This document shows positions 1-12,600 of a stretch of DNA of 64,000 nucleotides, one piece after another; the first letter of the stretch is position 1; each line of letters begins with the position of its first letter. Made by a program: the position numbers and the translations under genes. The stretch is from Plasmopara viticola. Lineage: Eukaryota > Oomycota > Peronosporomycetes > Peronosporales > Peronosporaceae. The notes under the pieces are model-generated. The model saw nothing but the letters and a program-made list of their open reading frames with translations, had not been told where the DNA came from and made no database searches. Location: assembly GCA_001695595.3 (NCBI GenBank), contig MBPM02000002.1, positions 248,001 to 312,000 of the forward strand, in the 5' to 3' direction.

Positions 1-1190
1 GCTAAAAGACCCGTTAAGTCGAGGCGAAATTGGTGCGACGAAAAAAAATTCGAGGCGGTCGAAGGCGAAGACGGACGGAAAGAGCGCGGACAAACGGGGT
101 CCGAGCGTTGTCGCAAGAGTATTTCCAACCAAAACTCTGTGAAAATATCCTCATCGATTATTCGTTTGAGGATTTTGATAGCTTTAGCCGATTATTAGGC
201 CAAATAATTTTAGCCCATAATGGCTTGATAATATGGACCCCAAAATTCCGCAATAGAATTTGATATGAAAATATGTCAATCAATGGACAATGAAATTTGC
301 AGCGATCCGCCATACCAAAATGACCCCACATATGTCACTATGGTCACCTCGCTAGCCATTGACTACGAAGTTGAGTCATTGACTCGGTGTGTACTTTTTG
401 ACTATGTCGATTCTTTCATCAAATTTTTTGTCGTCGACCTCCTCTGAACCAATTGGTCACTATAAAGGCACACTTGGGTCCTATACCAAAACAACTTTCT
501 CCAAAGAAAACTTGACGCACGTGCTCTAAATAGAGCGGTGTGCCGTCTATTAGCCTCTTAACCCTGCACTTCCGAGAAATAAGCGCCAAAACTGCCTACG
601 CCTCCTTCGTGCCACAGTTACGGTTAGGAAAATACTGCAACGCGTTTTAAAATACGGCAAGACCGTACCACCTAGGACTTTTAAAGCGTTCCGACTATAT
701 TTACTTGGGATGCAGTTATCCACATTGCGGCGCCACGACCCGGTTAAGGTAACGGTTTTGACTAATGAGAATCCGAAATACCTAACTATTCCGCTTTTAA
801 ACGACCGCTTTTTACGGCTTCTCGGCTTTAGCGCTTTTGCTAAAGATTGATGCAATATAAAAAGGTACCGAATCCTCTGGAAGCTCTACTTCAATTTTCC
901 AAGATTCTAAGCTGCCTTATTCTGGTAACTTATAACCTCAACTACACTTCGAATACAGGGGGCTCGATTTAAAGGCTGTTTCACCAAACGTTAATGGTCT
1001 TAATCGCCCAAGCCTTATCATACACCAAAATCTTTTCTCTGAATAGCAAGTTGTTGCTTTTTAAGTGACAAAACTCACCAGCCTTATGTTCCAGGAATAA
1101 ACGATTACTTTCTTCACGCAGCGGACTTCAACTCTTGTATTTACTGGTCCACCCAGCAAATAACTTTGTAGAAACGCAATGGGGTCGCCT
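1..1190. other. Window start, no convincing gene
   Basis: Short open frames occur on both strands here: a basic Arg/Lys-rich 77-residue frame at 30-263 (+) and a 101-residue frame at 550-855 (-). Neither has a recognisable domain, a start context or splice sites that extend it. The stretch lies directly 5' of the LINE relic and could include its decayed 5' part, but I could not align it to anything. I call no gene here. Confidence 0.5.
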
Positions 1191-1199
1191 TCGCTTTTA

Positions 1200-1460
1200 G
1201 TGGAGCTCATCCCTCCAACGATCTATCACGCAACAAAACGCCAACGACCCAATACTAAGTGACCAGTACTCAGTTATAGCGGCACAGCTTGGCGCTAAAC
1301 AAGTGTTTATTCATGTGGCTTACCGTCCTGTTCTATCCAGCGATCGTGTAGCATTTTTGGTGCTCTTCCGCACTTCAGATGACCCATCCGAATATTTAGT
1401 ACTCGGTGATATTATTATCACTAAAACAATCCAACATTCCATTGCTGCATCACTAGACCG
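1200..1460 (+). pseudogene. LINE endonuclease (EEP) fragment
   Basis: Translation on + around 1,290-1,440 gives FIHVAYRPVLSSDRVAFLVL followed by EYLVLGDIII. This resembles the endonuclease/exonuclease/phosphatase fold of LINEs, where a V-Y-A-P-V strand precedes a conserved L-V-L-G-D-x-N strand. The Asn of that GDxN motif is replaced here by Ile. No intact frame continues beyond about 170 nt. It matches the family only by pattern; a translated search against oomycete LINEs would settle it. Confidence 0.6.
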
Positions 1461-1813
1461 TCACTCTGCTTGACTGCATTAGAGTATTGAAAAGAAGCGT
1501 ATGAGCAGCAGCGGCGCGCGCAGCAAGCAAGACACCAATCAAAAGAAAAGACTGCAAAGTCCCCCTGTATCCGCGAGGTGTTCTTTTAAAATTTATTTGT
1601 GGACAACGTGGGGGGATTTGTACTATCCTGGACATAATGGTTTCGAACTCTACAAATTTGTATTACTATGAATTTCGATTTTGATCAGATTCGCCCCTTT
1701 TTTGTCGTCATAAAGTGAAAGGGCCAAGCTTTTCGACTGGATGACTAATTTGGGTTTACCAGGCGTGGTCATTTCGACTCACCGTATATATTGAGGCACT
1801 TTGTCCCTGTCAA

Positions 1814-2836
1814 ATGTGGAGGACCTTCATATTCGGCTCAAAGATTCCAACGCTGAAAAGCACCAATCTATTTTACAACACATACAGCAGCCAAAGACTC
1901 AACGCTTTTCAAGTTTTATTATTAAAAGCACCGCTTACAGCTGATGAGTTCTACTACGCCATCCAACACACGGCACGTGGAAAGAGCCCAGAACCGGATA
2001 ATTTGTCAACAAAATATCATCATTATTTTTCCTCCCAGCTAGCACTAGCGCTTGAACTGGTTTACGCTTCTCAACCCTGGCTTGAATGCATGACCAAATT
2101 TCAGCACCAGTCGTACCTATCAATATTACACAAGAAAGGTAATTATTCGAATTCCAGGAATTACCGTCCGCTTACGTTACTAGATAACGGCACCAAGTGT
2201 GGACCGAAAGCCTTGGCTTACCGGCTTAATCAAGTTTAACTTGCGCTCTAAAGAGACGACTAATTTCGATTTGTATCTGAACGGGATATCCGCCACGTGC
2301 TACGCTGCTTTTTTGATCTTCAAAATCACTGCACCAATTGTAATTCGCGAACCCCTGCTGGTGCCATTTGCTTCGGTTTTGTAAAGAATTTTGATGGTGT
2401 CAATTGGCAAGCTTTAGACCTCTTTTTACAGTACTAGGGATTTTATTGAAATATTTCGTCGCTGGGGGGTTCGACCTTAATTATTAATTCTTGCTCACAC
2501 ATTTTGGTTTCTTTGTCCTATTTATAAAGCCCCTTTTATATCACTTTCGCATTTTTAATAAAGATTCCTTGGTCAAGATCCGGGACAGTACTCATTACAT
2601 TATCAGCTTTGCTGATGATGTTACCGGTCTTGTCAACGATCTTCCCAAGCCCAATTATTTTTCGCCCGTGTTCAAAACTTTGCACTTCAATCGGCATGCA
2701 ATTAAACATGAATAAAGCAGTTATATTTCCACTTCGTCCGTGGACATCGGCGACTCTGGCTCCTATCACAATTTACGCAACATCGGACCTCGGGATATTA
2801 ACAACGAAGACCACACCACGGTTCCGGGTATTGTAG
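1814..2836 (+). pseudogene. LINE reverse transcriptase fragment, frameshifted
   Basis: The 141-residue frame at 1,814-2,239 contains TADEFYYAIQHTARGKSPEP and later YLSILHKKGNYSNSRNYRPL followed by TLLDNGTK and KALAYRLNQ. This is the typical finger/palm entry of LINE reverse transcriptases (K-S-P-x-P-D, L-x-K-K-G, N-x-R-P-L-T-L-L, K-x-x-A-x-R-L). The RT active-site block appears at about 2,600-2,640 as HYIISFADDVTGLVNDLP with the F-A-D-D motif, and GMQLNMNKAVIFPLRPW follows in a second frame. Between these blocks frames break several times, so no functional enzyme can be made. Confidence 0.85.
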
Positions 2837-3387
2837 TGAGACCCCGGTGCCGGCCGAGCTTACATCTCAACCACCTGCTCCTCCGATATCAAAAGCTCTG
2901 CATGGCTTGGCGTTAGAGAGCCCGTAACTTACACGATCGGGTTCTGTAATCGAAACAATTATTAAGTCTGCACGGTGGCCTTTCATGTGCGCGCAAATGG
3001 TTTCCAAGGAGGGATCAAGACTTTTTGATTTTCTCGTTCCATCATCAACCAAAAGTACGTGGCTGTTCGAAGCCAACTTTTCAGCAATTGGCACTCCGTG
3101 TATTACACTGGTGGGGGCTGTGGTCTTCACACTATGCTAATATCGGTCAGGATATTTAATTAGTTCTTTTTGAACAGTTCATCCCTGCACAAGCTGCCTT
3201 CGCCTTGGTGCTTGAAGTTCAAGGCATTGGCTCAGACTGTCTTCTCAAACCTCGACAACTACACTTTGCCGGAAAGGTGTACCGAGCGATTGGCACCGCG
3301 CGCTTTCACTATTGAATACTAACATCATGCCCAAGCTTGTAAACACCAATCCGATGTTTACTAAGCTAACTTGGCCAATTTAGAAAA

Positions 3388-3816
3388 ATGTTTCCTAAAG
3401 CTTTACATCTGAACGGAAATGCTTGGCATTACTTCATCGTAAAGCTTGCCAGTAGTTATCCAATCACGGTTTTTATAATTTTTCTTCTTTGGCCAGTTTT
3501 TAGTTGGATACCCGACACCTTAGCGCTTCGAGAAGCATTATCCTCTATTTGGTCTGCTCGCTCTCTTACTTGAGTGGCTGAGATCCTGGCGCCGAAACTA
3601 AAAGCCCCTGCTCACTCTGGCTCGTTTGCTATCTACTCGTCTCTCTCGGCAAACATACTCTCCGCTTTCAATATATGGAATTTTGACAAGTACGACATTG
3701 TTCATAAAGACTTAATTTACCGCCTTCTTCACGTGAATTCACCTCCTCAACTTCCGTTACAGTCGCTTAAACTTGACAAATTTGCGCTACCCATTAATCG
3801 CTGGTCGACACAATGA
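3388..3816 (+). pseudogene. LINE C-terminal region fragment
   Basis: Two consecutive + frames (61 and 80 residues) read through FLLWPVFSWIPDTLALREAL and KDLIYRLLHVNSPPQLPLQS. They follow the RT relic in the right order and spacing and have the composition of the region after the RT domain in oomycete LINEs. The evidence is position and residual similarity rather than a named domain. Stops and frame breaks show decay. Confidence 0.5.
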
Positions 3817-4554
3817 CGACTTCAACGAAATATTTTCCCCGTCTTTCCAGCTTTTCTGTTTAGACTTTTACATAATGGCTTAAAATTTTCGCTACGAATT
3901 TGGCTGACATACTTAAGACATAAGATGCGTTCATGGCTGTTCTGATTCTGAAACTCCTAAAGATTTACAATGGGATTGTTGTACAGCAAAACCTTTTCGG
4001 CTTTTATTCCTTCCCTCGATCGAATAATTATTCGCTACCACTAGTCGTTGGGAACACGCGCTATTTCTCACCGTCTTAATTGTGCCAAACTATCGCCAGC
4101 ACATTCATGGCACAAACTGCATATTCGAGTTATCCACGTAATTGATGCTGTATTCTCCGGACATTATGGGCAAACCGTAACAAGTTAATATACGAGGCGC
4201 CCTGTCTGCAATGGTTCGACAGTACTTAACAACGATATTTCTTCACATACAGCGGCTAATTGTTGTTCTTACGCGCCCACGGCTTGCAAACTCGCATTCG
4301 CACAAGATCAGCTAAATTCAATGCGGTCGGCACTTTCGGAAGATCCATTTATCATGTTTACTGGCGCCTAACTTTGGTTTTGTATCACTCGGTCTTAATA
4401 AATATCAAACCTTTTACTATTGGTTTCGAACACATTTTTTCCCGAATGGGAAAAGCGAAACTAAGTCAGTTCTACACCACGCGGTTGTGGAGATATTACT
4501 GTTTGCGAAGATCGCTATGATCCACGATTTTACACTATTCCACGCTGCACGCTT

Positions 4555-4760
4555 TGTAGCTTTATAAGTTTTGTATGGTTTTGCGCGCTTTACGCTTTTT
4601 ACGCTCTAAAAGTTATATAAGCTGTATTGCGCTTCTACGTTTTTCCAAGCTTGATAAACTCTACCGCGTTTTTACGCTTTATCAATTTTACAATTTACTA
4701 TGCTTTATAAACATTTACACACTTTATTGCGCTTTAGCTTTTTATACCTTATTTAGAATG
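4555..4760. repeat. Imperfect TTTACGC-rich low-complexity repeat
   Basis: About 200 nt are dominated by irregular reiterations of GCGCTTTACGCTTTTTACGC and shorter variants (TTTTACGCTTT, TTGCGCTT, TATGCTTTATAA). Spacing is irregular, so it resembles a decayed minisatellite rather than a clean tandem array. It immediately follows the 3' part of the LINE relic and could be its degraded tail region, but this is inference. Confidence 0.45.
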
Positions 4761-5686
4761 CGGAACCAATCTAGATTTTCTCCCGCGCGGCCGCAAATTT
4801 ACTAACAGTTTGGAGTGACCACTTTCGCGATGTATGCCTGTTATCTTTCGAGATCGGTCGGTGCACTTAGCTATCGACTTCTGCGCTTTCAAGTTTTCAC
4901 AAATCCGAACCAAATTCATGTGTCAAAACGCAGTTTCAAGACCTAAAGAAGAGGCTTCTTCGTCATAACCAATCGAGCCCGAGTGTTGCCAGGAGATACT
5001 TCGTTCGGCTACAGGAAGCAGAGTTTTTCACGCAAATAGTGAAGCCACGTTAACTGGTCAGTGTAAACAGCCTCCCACCACGCAAAATCGTCACTGCTTT
5101 GTCTAATACTACTACGTGCGCTCACGCCCCGATAGGCGTGAAGTAAGGCTTGCTCTGTGACTGGTGCAGCACATCAACACGTCTGTGCGAAATAACTTTC
5201 ACTCTCACCTCGAGTTACGACTAGAGCGCTCTTCACAAAGTTCCGGACTTCCGCTTTCACTGAAAATTTCGATACTTCATGCAAGGCTCAAATACACTTT
5301 AAAAGGTAACTTAGTTGTCTTTTAGCTCATCTAGTAAGATTATAATGACACGTATTTTAATCAACTATATTCTTTAGATATGCGGCTTTCTCTCTTATGC
5401 AAATGGCAAAAGAAGACCACGAAAATCAGATTTATACATTGCAGCCAAAATGCATGACAGAATGTGAATGCCCACAGCAAACATGATTTTGTAGGCGAGA
5501 CGCTGTGTATGGTGCTAAGAATACATTCGTGATGCAGCGCATATTGGTGCACATGATACCGGCGACTTGCAACTTTGATGCTGGATAATGTTTGAAAAAA
5601 CAAAATTTTGACAATTATCGCTTTAAAAGGCACTTTTCCAGGCTCTTGTCATTTTTAGTCCCGCCAAAAATTGCAATAGCGAGAAG
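4761..5686. other. Intergenic, nothing recognised
   Basis: About 0.9 kb between the low-complexity tract and the first exon of the isolated membrane-protein gene. The only frames over 60 codons are overlapping minus-strand frames at 5,361-5,633 without domain or splice support. It presumably holds the promoter of the downstream gene in its last few hundred bases, but no clear initiator-like element was identified. Confidence 0.4.
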
Positions 5687-6660
5687 ATGCGTCGCCGCCC
5701 CGTTCACCCAAACGCTGATGCAGGTACGCGGTGACTCTGCAACCTTCTAGGCCACAACTTATTGCCATCTACCACTTTTATTATTGATTAGACTTCGATG
5801 CCGTTCAAAGTGCTCAATACAGCAATGGAGACCCAGGCGTTGCCCTTGTGAAAGTAATGGCTGGACGAGCTTTGAAGTCTCCCAAGGTTCGCGTTGGTCT
5901 CGTGCTTTGGGTCATCGGTCTTTTCTTCATGTTGCTAGCACCTGGACTGCACACGGTCACTCCAGAGATGAAGACTATGTACGAAAGCATGATTGTAGAG
6001 GCAGCCAATATGCCAGAGTACCACGAAGCTTCAGCCAGATATACGGAAGCCCAGGCGTATGCTAACGAAGCTAAGGTATGGTTTTGGCGATTTCGTGAGC
6101 CATACAAGACGATGGTGAATCAACGCCAATTAGAAGCCGACAAGTGGGCGACTGAAGTGGCGAGAGCTGAACGAGAACAGGAAGAAAAGATGAAGCAAGC
6201 GCGATCTTTTGTGGGGCTTTGGTCAGACTTTGGGATGGCCGATGTACGTGCCCGTTTCTGGAGCGCTTTCGAAAAGGGCAAAGTCTTTGCACAACAGCAG
6301 ACATTCTACCACATGATCATGCGCGTGCTGGCATCACGAGATGAAGATGTACTTAGCATGGTTCTTAACTGGATATTTGTAGCCGTCATGAACTTTACGA
6401 CGGGACTGCTGGGTGCACTTTTCTATTTCTTCTTCTCACTTGTCAACATGGTGTTCTCGTATCAGCCTGACCCACTTAGTGCGACGGCATTTGTCTTGCT
6501 GGGATTCGTTGGTGCTGCGAGTGTTGTAGCCTCGTACTTATTTGCCATCTATGGTATGGTTGCAAGCGGTGTTTATGTGGTGGGCAAGATTGTTGTACGC
6601 GATGCACTTGAACAAGAACGTCGCCGACAGCAGCTTCGGGGTGACCAACAAAATAGGTAG
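5687..6660 (+). CDS. Predicted multi-pass membrane protein, two exons, function unknown
   Basis: Proposed model: exon 1 5,687-5,723, intron 5,724-5,791 (68 nt, GTACGC...TTAG), exon 2 5,792-6,660, giving 301 residues. The intron is inferred because the long frame has no good ATG at its 5' end (it opens at a GTG at 5,848) and is open back to a 3' splice site, while a short upstream ATG exon joins it in phase. The protein has a hydrophobic segment near residues 47-68 (VGLVLWVIGLFFMLLAPGL), then a charged, probably helical region rich in Glu/Lys/Arg/Ala/Gln, then two long hydrophobic stretches in the last third, ending in a basic Gln/Arg-rich tail. I do not recognise the family. It stands alone in transposon-rich DNA. 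Codon use and long frame make it a real gene; the role is unknown. Confidence 0.75.
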
Positions 6661-9600
6661 ACACGAGGACTAGCAAGAATAATTCAGGACGAACGCGTGT
6701 GGCGAAAATATGCAAGTATATCGGCTTGGCCTTATACGCACTTTCTTTGCTTAAAGGTATCCCATTTCACATACCTCCGATTTACGTGTTGAGATGTGTC
6801 ATGACATAAGTGCCGCATGTTATCAAAAGACGTCCACGCATGTATACATTTGGTACAACTTCGTCCTACTGTGGAGCAATTGAGTTGATTAGCTCAAGAA
6901 CAAGCCTTCTTTTGTGTGGAACGTAGGAAATCTGACTCGATCTTTGAGCTACATCCTTTTTGATAGGCTATGCAGGCCAAAAATTTAGTAAACGAGAAGC
7001 CGAATCATTAATTTTGTATGGATTTAATGGCTTGAATTCACTTTTAGGGCAAATGCACCTCATAGATATATTGAGAGATACCATAAACCCGTGCCCAAAT
7101 TGTGATAGCGAATTGGTCGCTTATACAAAAGCTAAAGATTGGATCGAAAAGACACAAATTCATGCTAAGAAAATAGTCGTTAGTTTGCATTTTATTGTAT
7201 TCGATCGATTGAGACTGGGATATTTAATTGTCGATCACTGGAAGATCGTGTATCCTTTCTACACGCCTTTTCTGATGAAACTCTATCTATTGAAGATAAT
7301 TATTGCTGAAGTATCTACGTGTATTGATCGCGTTAGGACCTCCCTCAGCTCTCTCAGTATGTGCCTCGGGGGGTGTCTAACTTTGATTACTTCGAACGAA
7401 CTTCATTGCATTCATGAGCTAAGGGTTGCATTTTCGTTTAAGACATCTCACATCAAAATAGTCCCACCTTCGGCATAGCGCGAGTACAGGAGCTTGATTG
7501 ATAGACGTGCTTCTATGAGGTCACTGTAACTACACCCCAGCGTGCGGTCAAAACATCACATAGTATCAGCGAATTACTTGTTGTTTTTTGCTGTGGCCAT
7601 CGGGCAACCATATAAGAAACATGTCATGAGCTCTGCAAAGTGTGATTCACAAAAGGTTACGACTCCTGTGAAAGTACTTTTGTATAAACACACGTTTTGC
7701 ATGATAGTGCACCTGGTATCAATGTTTAAGAAGCGCCTAAGAGGCTATTTGCCTTCTCTGTGACAGCAAAAAGTTTAAGCAACCGAGTGTACGCACTTAC
7801 GATTGCAATCGAGGTCGACCCTGATGGTCGGAGTGCGCTGTCTTCGCACCCTTGGGGCCCTAAATATATTGGATTGACCGCCGCATGTCACAATAAGAGG
7901 TCCTAAAACTCTATTACGAAGTCGCATGCCATCGTAACATCGGCCGTCTGAAGAAATAGCCTGCAAAACTTATAACTTCTACATTGACCAAACTGGCGGT
8001 AGTTGCCAACACTGCCTCACGAGCACGTTCGAGCGGAAAGCGGTGGTGAAGGCACCTTACAGTTTGTATGAAGGTCAAAGTCCTGAGGATTGTTTTGCAA
8101 TCCGGAGTAATGTTGGGTGCGTCATCATTGTATCTGAAATCTTGATGGCTGACAATGGCCTGTCAAGAATGTTCGAGCGAACCTTGTTTTACTTACCGAG
8201 TTTGGCCTATCAACTTTTACTCTTTTAAAAAAACGCACTAAGCTTTATATCGTCCTGTTTGCCAGAACAATGAGGCAACTGCATTTCTTGATTTGCTGGT
8301 TACGTTTCATTGACAGATAATCGCTTCTTACCGAACATAGCATCCAGATCAGAAGCTGAAAAAAAAAATAATCAGACCCTTTCACTCACTTGCCGCAGTT
8401 CTCTATCCAAAATATTGTGCCTGGAAGACGATGGCATATTAAACCCGAATTCATCAAGATTCATATCCTTTGTTTCCTTTCGTTACACATTCACCACAGT
8501 GCCTGTGCTGCCACCAATTTCTGGCGACTCAAAGATAAAATCGAGGCTTACGGAGTTTTGAGTGTCCTTCAAAATCGGCCAGGTATTTATAAGGCCAAAG
8601 TGTGAGTTTCTCTCTGACAGATACCGGTATCTGTACTGGTTTGCGTCCTAAGATATCTCAAGGATGCCAAATGTAGCTCTATGAACCACAAACTGTTGCA
8701 CACGTCGATTCTTTTTACACCGGAGATAGAGAACGGGGGCTCATGGGGAGATCGTACATCCTCTGATCGTCTGTAGCGCATGTAGTCAATCCTTTACCCT
8801 CGCATCAATTGAGCCCTAACAAAGGTTTTGAAATAGATAAACGCATCGGTCTAATGCAAAATGTGCATTGCTTGTAGTATTTGTTGACTTTTTTGAGGCG
8901 AAACGGGGGTTGCCTTCGCAGTCTCTTATGAGCTCAAACGCGTCGTGATGTTTAAGCCTACAAAAAAAGAACACGCTCTGAGGCTTTAAACAGAACACGC
9001 CCTAGTAGACCTGGCAGTAGCGCCCGCTAATATGGTAAAGCTTTTACGATTTTTTAGAAAAGCTGAATCATCGCTTCTGAATTTACAAATTCGAGAAGAC
9101 AACTAAGACGACTTTGATGATGAATTTTGCACTCTCTTACTCAAAGGATTTGGCACTTTCCCTTCAATGTACTTTACTGAAGAGTTTGTCTACAGAAAAG
9201 AAGTTTAGAAAAGTTGAGAACGATGTCCTTTTTGTAAAACATTGAAATTTGCTAGCTTCCATACGACAATAAGCGAGGAATTTGACGGATATCGTTATTA
9301 AGGCACCACACCCCAAACAGCCGAAGATGAATGTGCTCATGGAAAGCCTCACATCATACTCAACCCCTTCGGGATCAAGAAGAAGCGATGAGAAAGGTCG
9401 TACAGGATGGGTTTGACGGGCCAATTGACTCGGGTCCATTCTTAAGGGACTTAAGCGCTGCTAAGCAAAGCAATATATCCGCTGCTTTAGATGGGCAAGT
9501 AAAGGCACTTATTACGTACCTGTCCCAAACGAGGGCCGAAGAAGTTGCCTCCTGGCGTGCTCAAGATTTTTGCTGAATAGCTGGTAGAAATCAAATTCTG

Positions 9601-12600
9601 ATGACAAAGCCACCGCCGGTATCGGTACGTCTTCGTTGATGGGTGTGTGATTTAAGCACACTATAAAAGCCCTTAGCCTTACGAGATAGGTAACTCTTTA
9701 GAGAGAAATTAATAGCGGTAGACTTTTGGTTGCAAACGCGCGTCTACGAACTCATAAATAGTCTTCTGAATCTGGAGCGCCGAGCGATTTCGCGCAAAGT
9801 AAACAATTGCGGTCAATTAAGTAAACTGACTGGCGCTACAAATAGGAACAAAATGCGCGATAAGAAAAAACTACTAACAGTCAACATAGTCCATGCAAAA
9901 CCAGCAATTACTTTTAGTAGAGTATGTCCGGCCATCAAATTTGCAAATAAAAGAACGGGTAAACTAATCACACGAAAAATATAAGAAACCAACTGAATCC
10001 GTACTTAAGAGCAGACAACGAACATAACTCGATTTCGGGTTTGACTGGGGTAGAAAGTTTCAGCGTCCACACAAGTAAATAAAGAGATCTGTCCTTACAA
10101 TTTGAGAATTTTGACAGCACCAACTCTGCCCTTTAAATTAGAGAAGTGTGACTTGACCCTGGTCATGATGTGTTCTTAAATGCACAATCTCTGCATCCAT
10201 TGGCAGATGAAGGCCATAACTGTTAGCAGGCCGAAACAAGGCTTTGGTGAGACGTGCTTTTTACTTTACTGTGCATACTGTTAATCACCTCAGTAAAAAT
10301 GGAGCTTCCGAAATTTTGTCAAAGAAGACGTAATGAATGATCTTTTCAAGCCGGTAACCGTACATCCTACGTAGCACCGACTGCCGAAGTCGAGAACAAT
10401 AGCGTTTAAGATGCAAGTTGCAAATGTATACGGGATATTATCACCAATAAAAATTCGCTAGTGGGTACCATAAGTCTACAAGACATAGTAGGCTGGACAT
10501 ATTCATAGCTGAACCGCTAACTGCGGGTAATAAAGTCCAGCAAGCGGGTCGCATATGTCCGCAAGACAATAATTAACGCAGTTGTAGGTTAACAACATGG
10601 CACCACCAACGGTAAATAGAAAAGCTCCGCAAAAAGATAACGTAGGTTTTTAAGACACAGCGGGTAACATAGATATGCTCGACGAAAATAGATATGCAAT
10701 ACGAATCAATCTCTAAGTGTCACGATTAGACTTATGGCTGGCAAAGTACCCCTTCCCACAAGAGTAATTAACAATTTTTAAAGTCACGGCAGGTGCACTC
10801 CAACCGAAGGTACTGAAAACGAGCCTAATGAGTCCTTAGCTGAAATGAAAGGCAAAGCTATTCTAAAGATAATGTTTTTGTAAACGGAATCCTCTCTAAA
10901 GGAATAACAACCAACTTTCTTTTGTTGGATGAACACCGTTTCGATTAGCATAATGGACAGCGTAAGTGCGCTTTGGCCAAAACATCCTACGGAATTCTGA
11001 TGATGCGGTATATTTATTTACAAGGAAACGCGCGGTACGTTTTTCAAGCCAGCCATGAAATCCTTACCAGGTAATGGAGTGTGGTACGATGGTCACTACC
11101 TTGAGAAAAGTGTGAGCGCATTGATGACTTCTTCGCTGAAAAGATAAATGGCATGATATGGTGTTCGAGCTTTTCACCTTTGTGATCGATAAGTTGCACT
11201 CAAAAAAGAAGTGGAAAGCAGCAGCTTCATTTGTTCTAATTGTAAGGTGAACCGTGCAGCAGCTCTTGCACATGGCTACAATTGAGCAAATTAATCAATT
11301 CCACACGGCTGTTTGTACACTAATTCGCGCTGGCTAATTTATAAGCTGTCCTGTATCAGCAAAACTTAAAGCTTTTCTGACGGACTGATGCGGGAGTTTC
11401 AAAATGTAGATACATTTGCGTTGACGAAAAGACCAATGTCAAGCTATCAGACTCTGGACAGCAATTGCAGCTGCTTTGTTGTGAGTGTGCAGATGGTGTG
11501 CTCCACATTCCACAAATACAGTCCGTGTCGCTACTCCAAACGACAAACGAGGCGCGAGAAGCTCCAATCAGCAGTACTTTGGATTAAAGGAAAGAATTTG
11601 AGCCGTAAAAACGTGTTCGGGATCCCATATGTAAAGTAAACAACCGAGTGGGTGGGAATCTGGTATACCTGTCAAAGAGGCAAATTTGCGACTCACGAAT
11701 CAGCTTCATGACCAACGTTGTCAACATCAGCGGGTTTTTGAAAAATTATAGTCTCGACTATGTCTTTGTCTTACCGAAGAATTAATGGCTATACCAGCAT
11801 AGTGATGTTTATGTGCTGCCTATGCAATTATAACCTAGTCCAGCCAGTATAATTGAGATACCAAAAGTGCAACAAAAGCTACTTTAATACGATGACCATC
11901 TAGACACAGATGGAATGTTGTTATAATTGCTGAAAGCTCACATGCTATTGTCGGCAGCAGGCCATTTATTGACGGATGGTAAGCCGGAGAGAGTTCGCCA
12001 GGTGCTCGGAAATCTATTGCGTAGTATGTGTGCTGAGAGAGTAAAGATACTGGAACTCACCACTACGACTAAGCTGTCTCTAGAAAGATGCTGGAAGCTC
12101 GACCCATTTTGGGACTTCCTCATTGCACTACGGGGCCGTTCGTTGGACATACAGCCCATCTGACTGTCACACACCCATTTGAGTGTGAATTGATAGAGCG
12201 GTTACACTTTTGAGTGTGATTTCTCGTCCACTCTAGTTATTTATCTATGGCTAGGTCGAGGGACTAGCCACTCAAGCCAAGGGGCAGGCGCGGCAAACAA
12301 GCTGAGGCGCCAATTTGTGGGCCGATAAGTTATCCATAGTCTCTACAATGTAATTAGCATATCTACGGGCTTGACACATTTCCTCAAACGAGACAAGAAA
12401 TCTCAGCTCTCCTGGCTCTAATTGCACATCCGTCTTTGAAGTTGATTCTAGTTTCTACCGTGCCAAGAGTCTTTTCAATCCAAAGTTGGTTTTTTAAACA
12501 GACTCGCGTGAAAGGCATTCCCGTACCACTCTTGTCTTTGGTTTTCTTTACCAAGCTGAGTGAAAATCTTAAGCCGGATTTTATTCAGTGCTAAAAACAC

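Larger units (their letters stand above)
1190..4520 (+). mobile_element. Decayed LINE-type (non-LTR) retrotransposon
   Basis: Pieces of one non-LTR retrotransposon polyprotein appear in the correct order on the + strand but in different frames with many stops: an apurinic-type endonuclease fragment (about 1,200-1,460), a reverse transcriptase fragment (about 1,814-2,836) and a C-terminal region (about 3,388-3,816). The order endonuclease, RT, C-terminal domain is that of APE-type LINEs. Frameshifts and stops throughout show the copy is dead. The outer limits are approximate because neither a poly-A tail nor target-site duplications could be seen. It is part of the transposon-rich flank of the first gene island. 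Confidence 0.75.

Noticed and set aside
550..855. 101-codon minus frame near the window start
   Set aside because: Basic but motif-free, no splice or start support, next to a decayed LINE.
6960..7478. 172-codon + frame with a CPNC motif
   Set aside because: One CxxC is not enough for a zinc-binding call; no partner Cys/His pair or family pattern was seen, and the flanks are non-coding.
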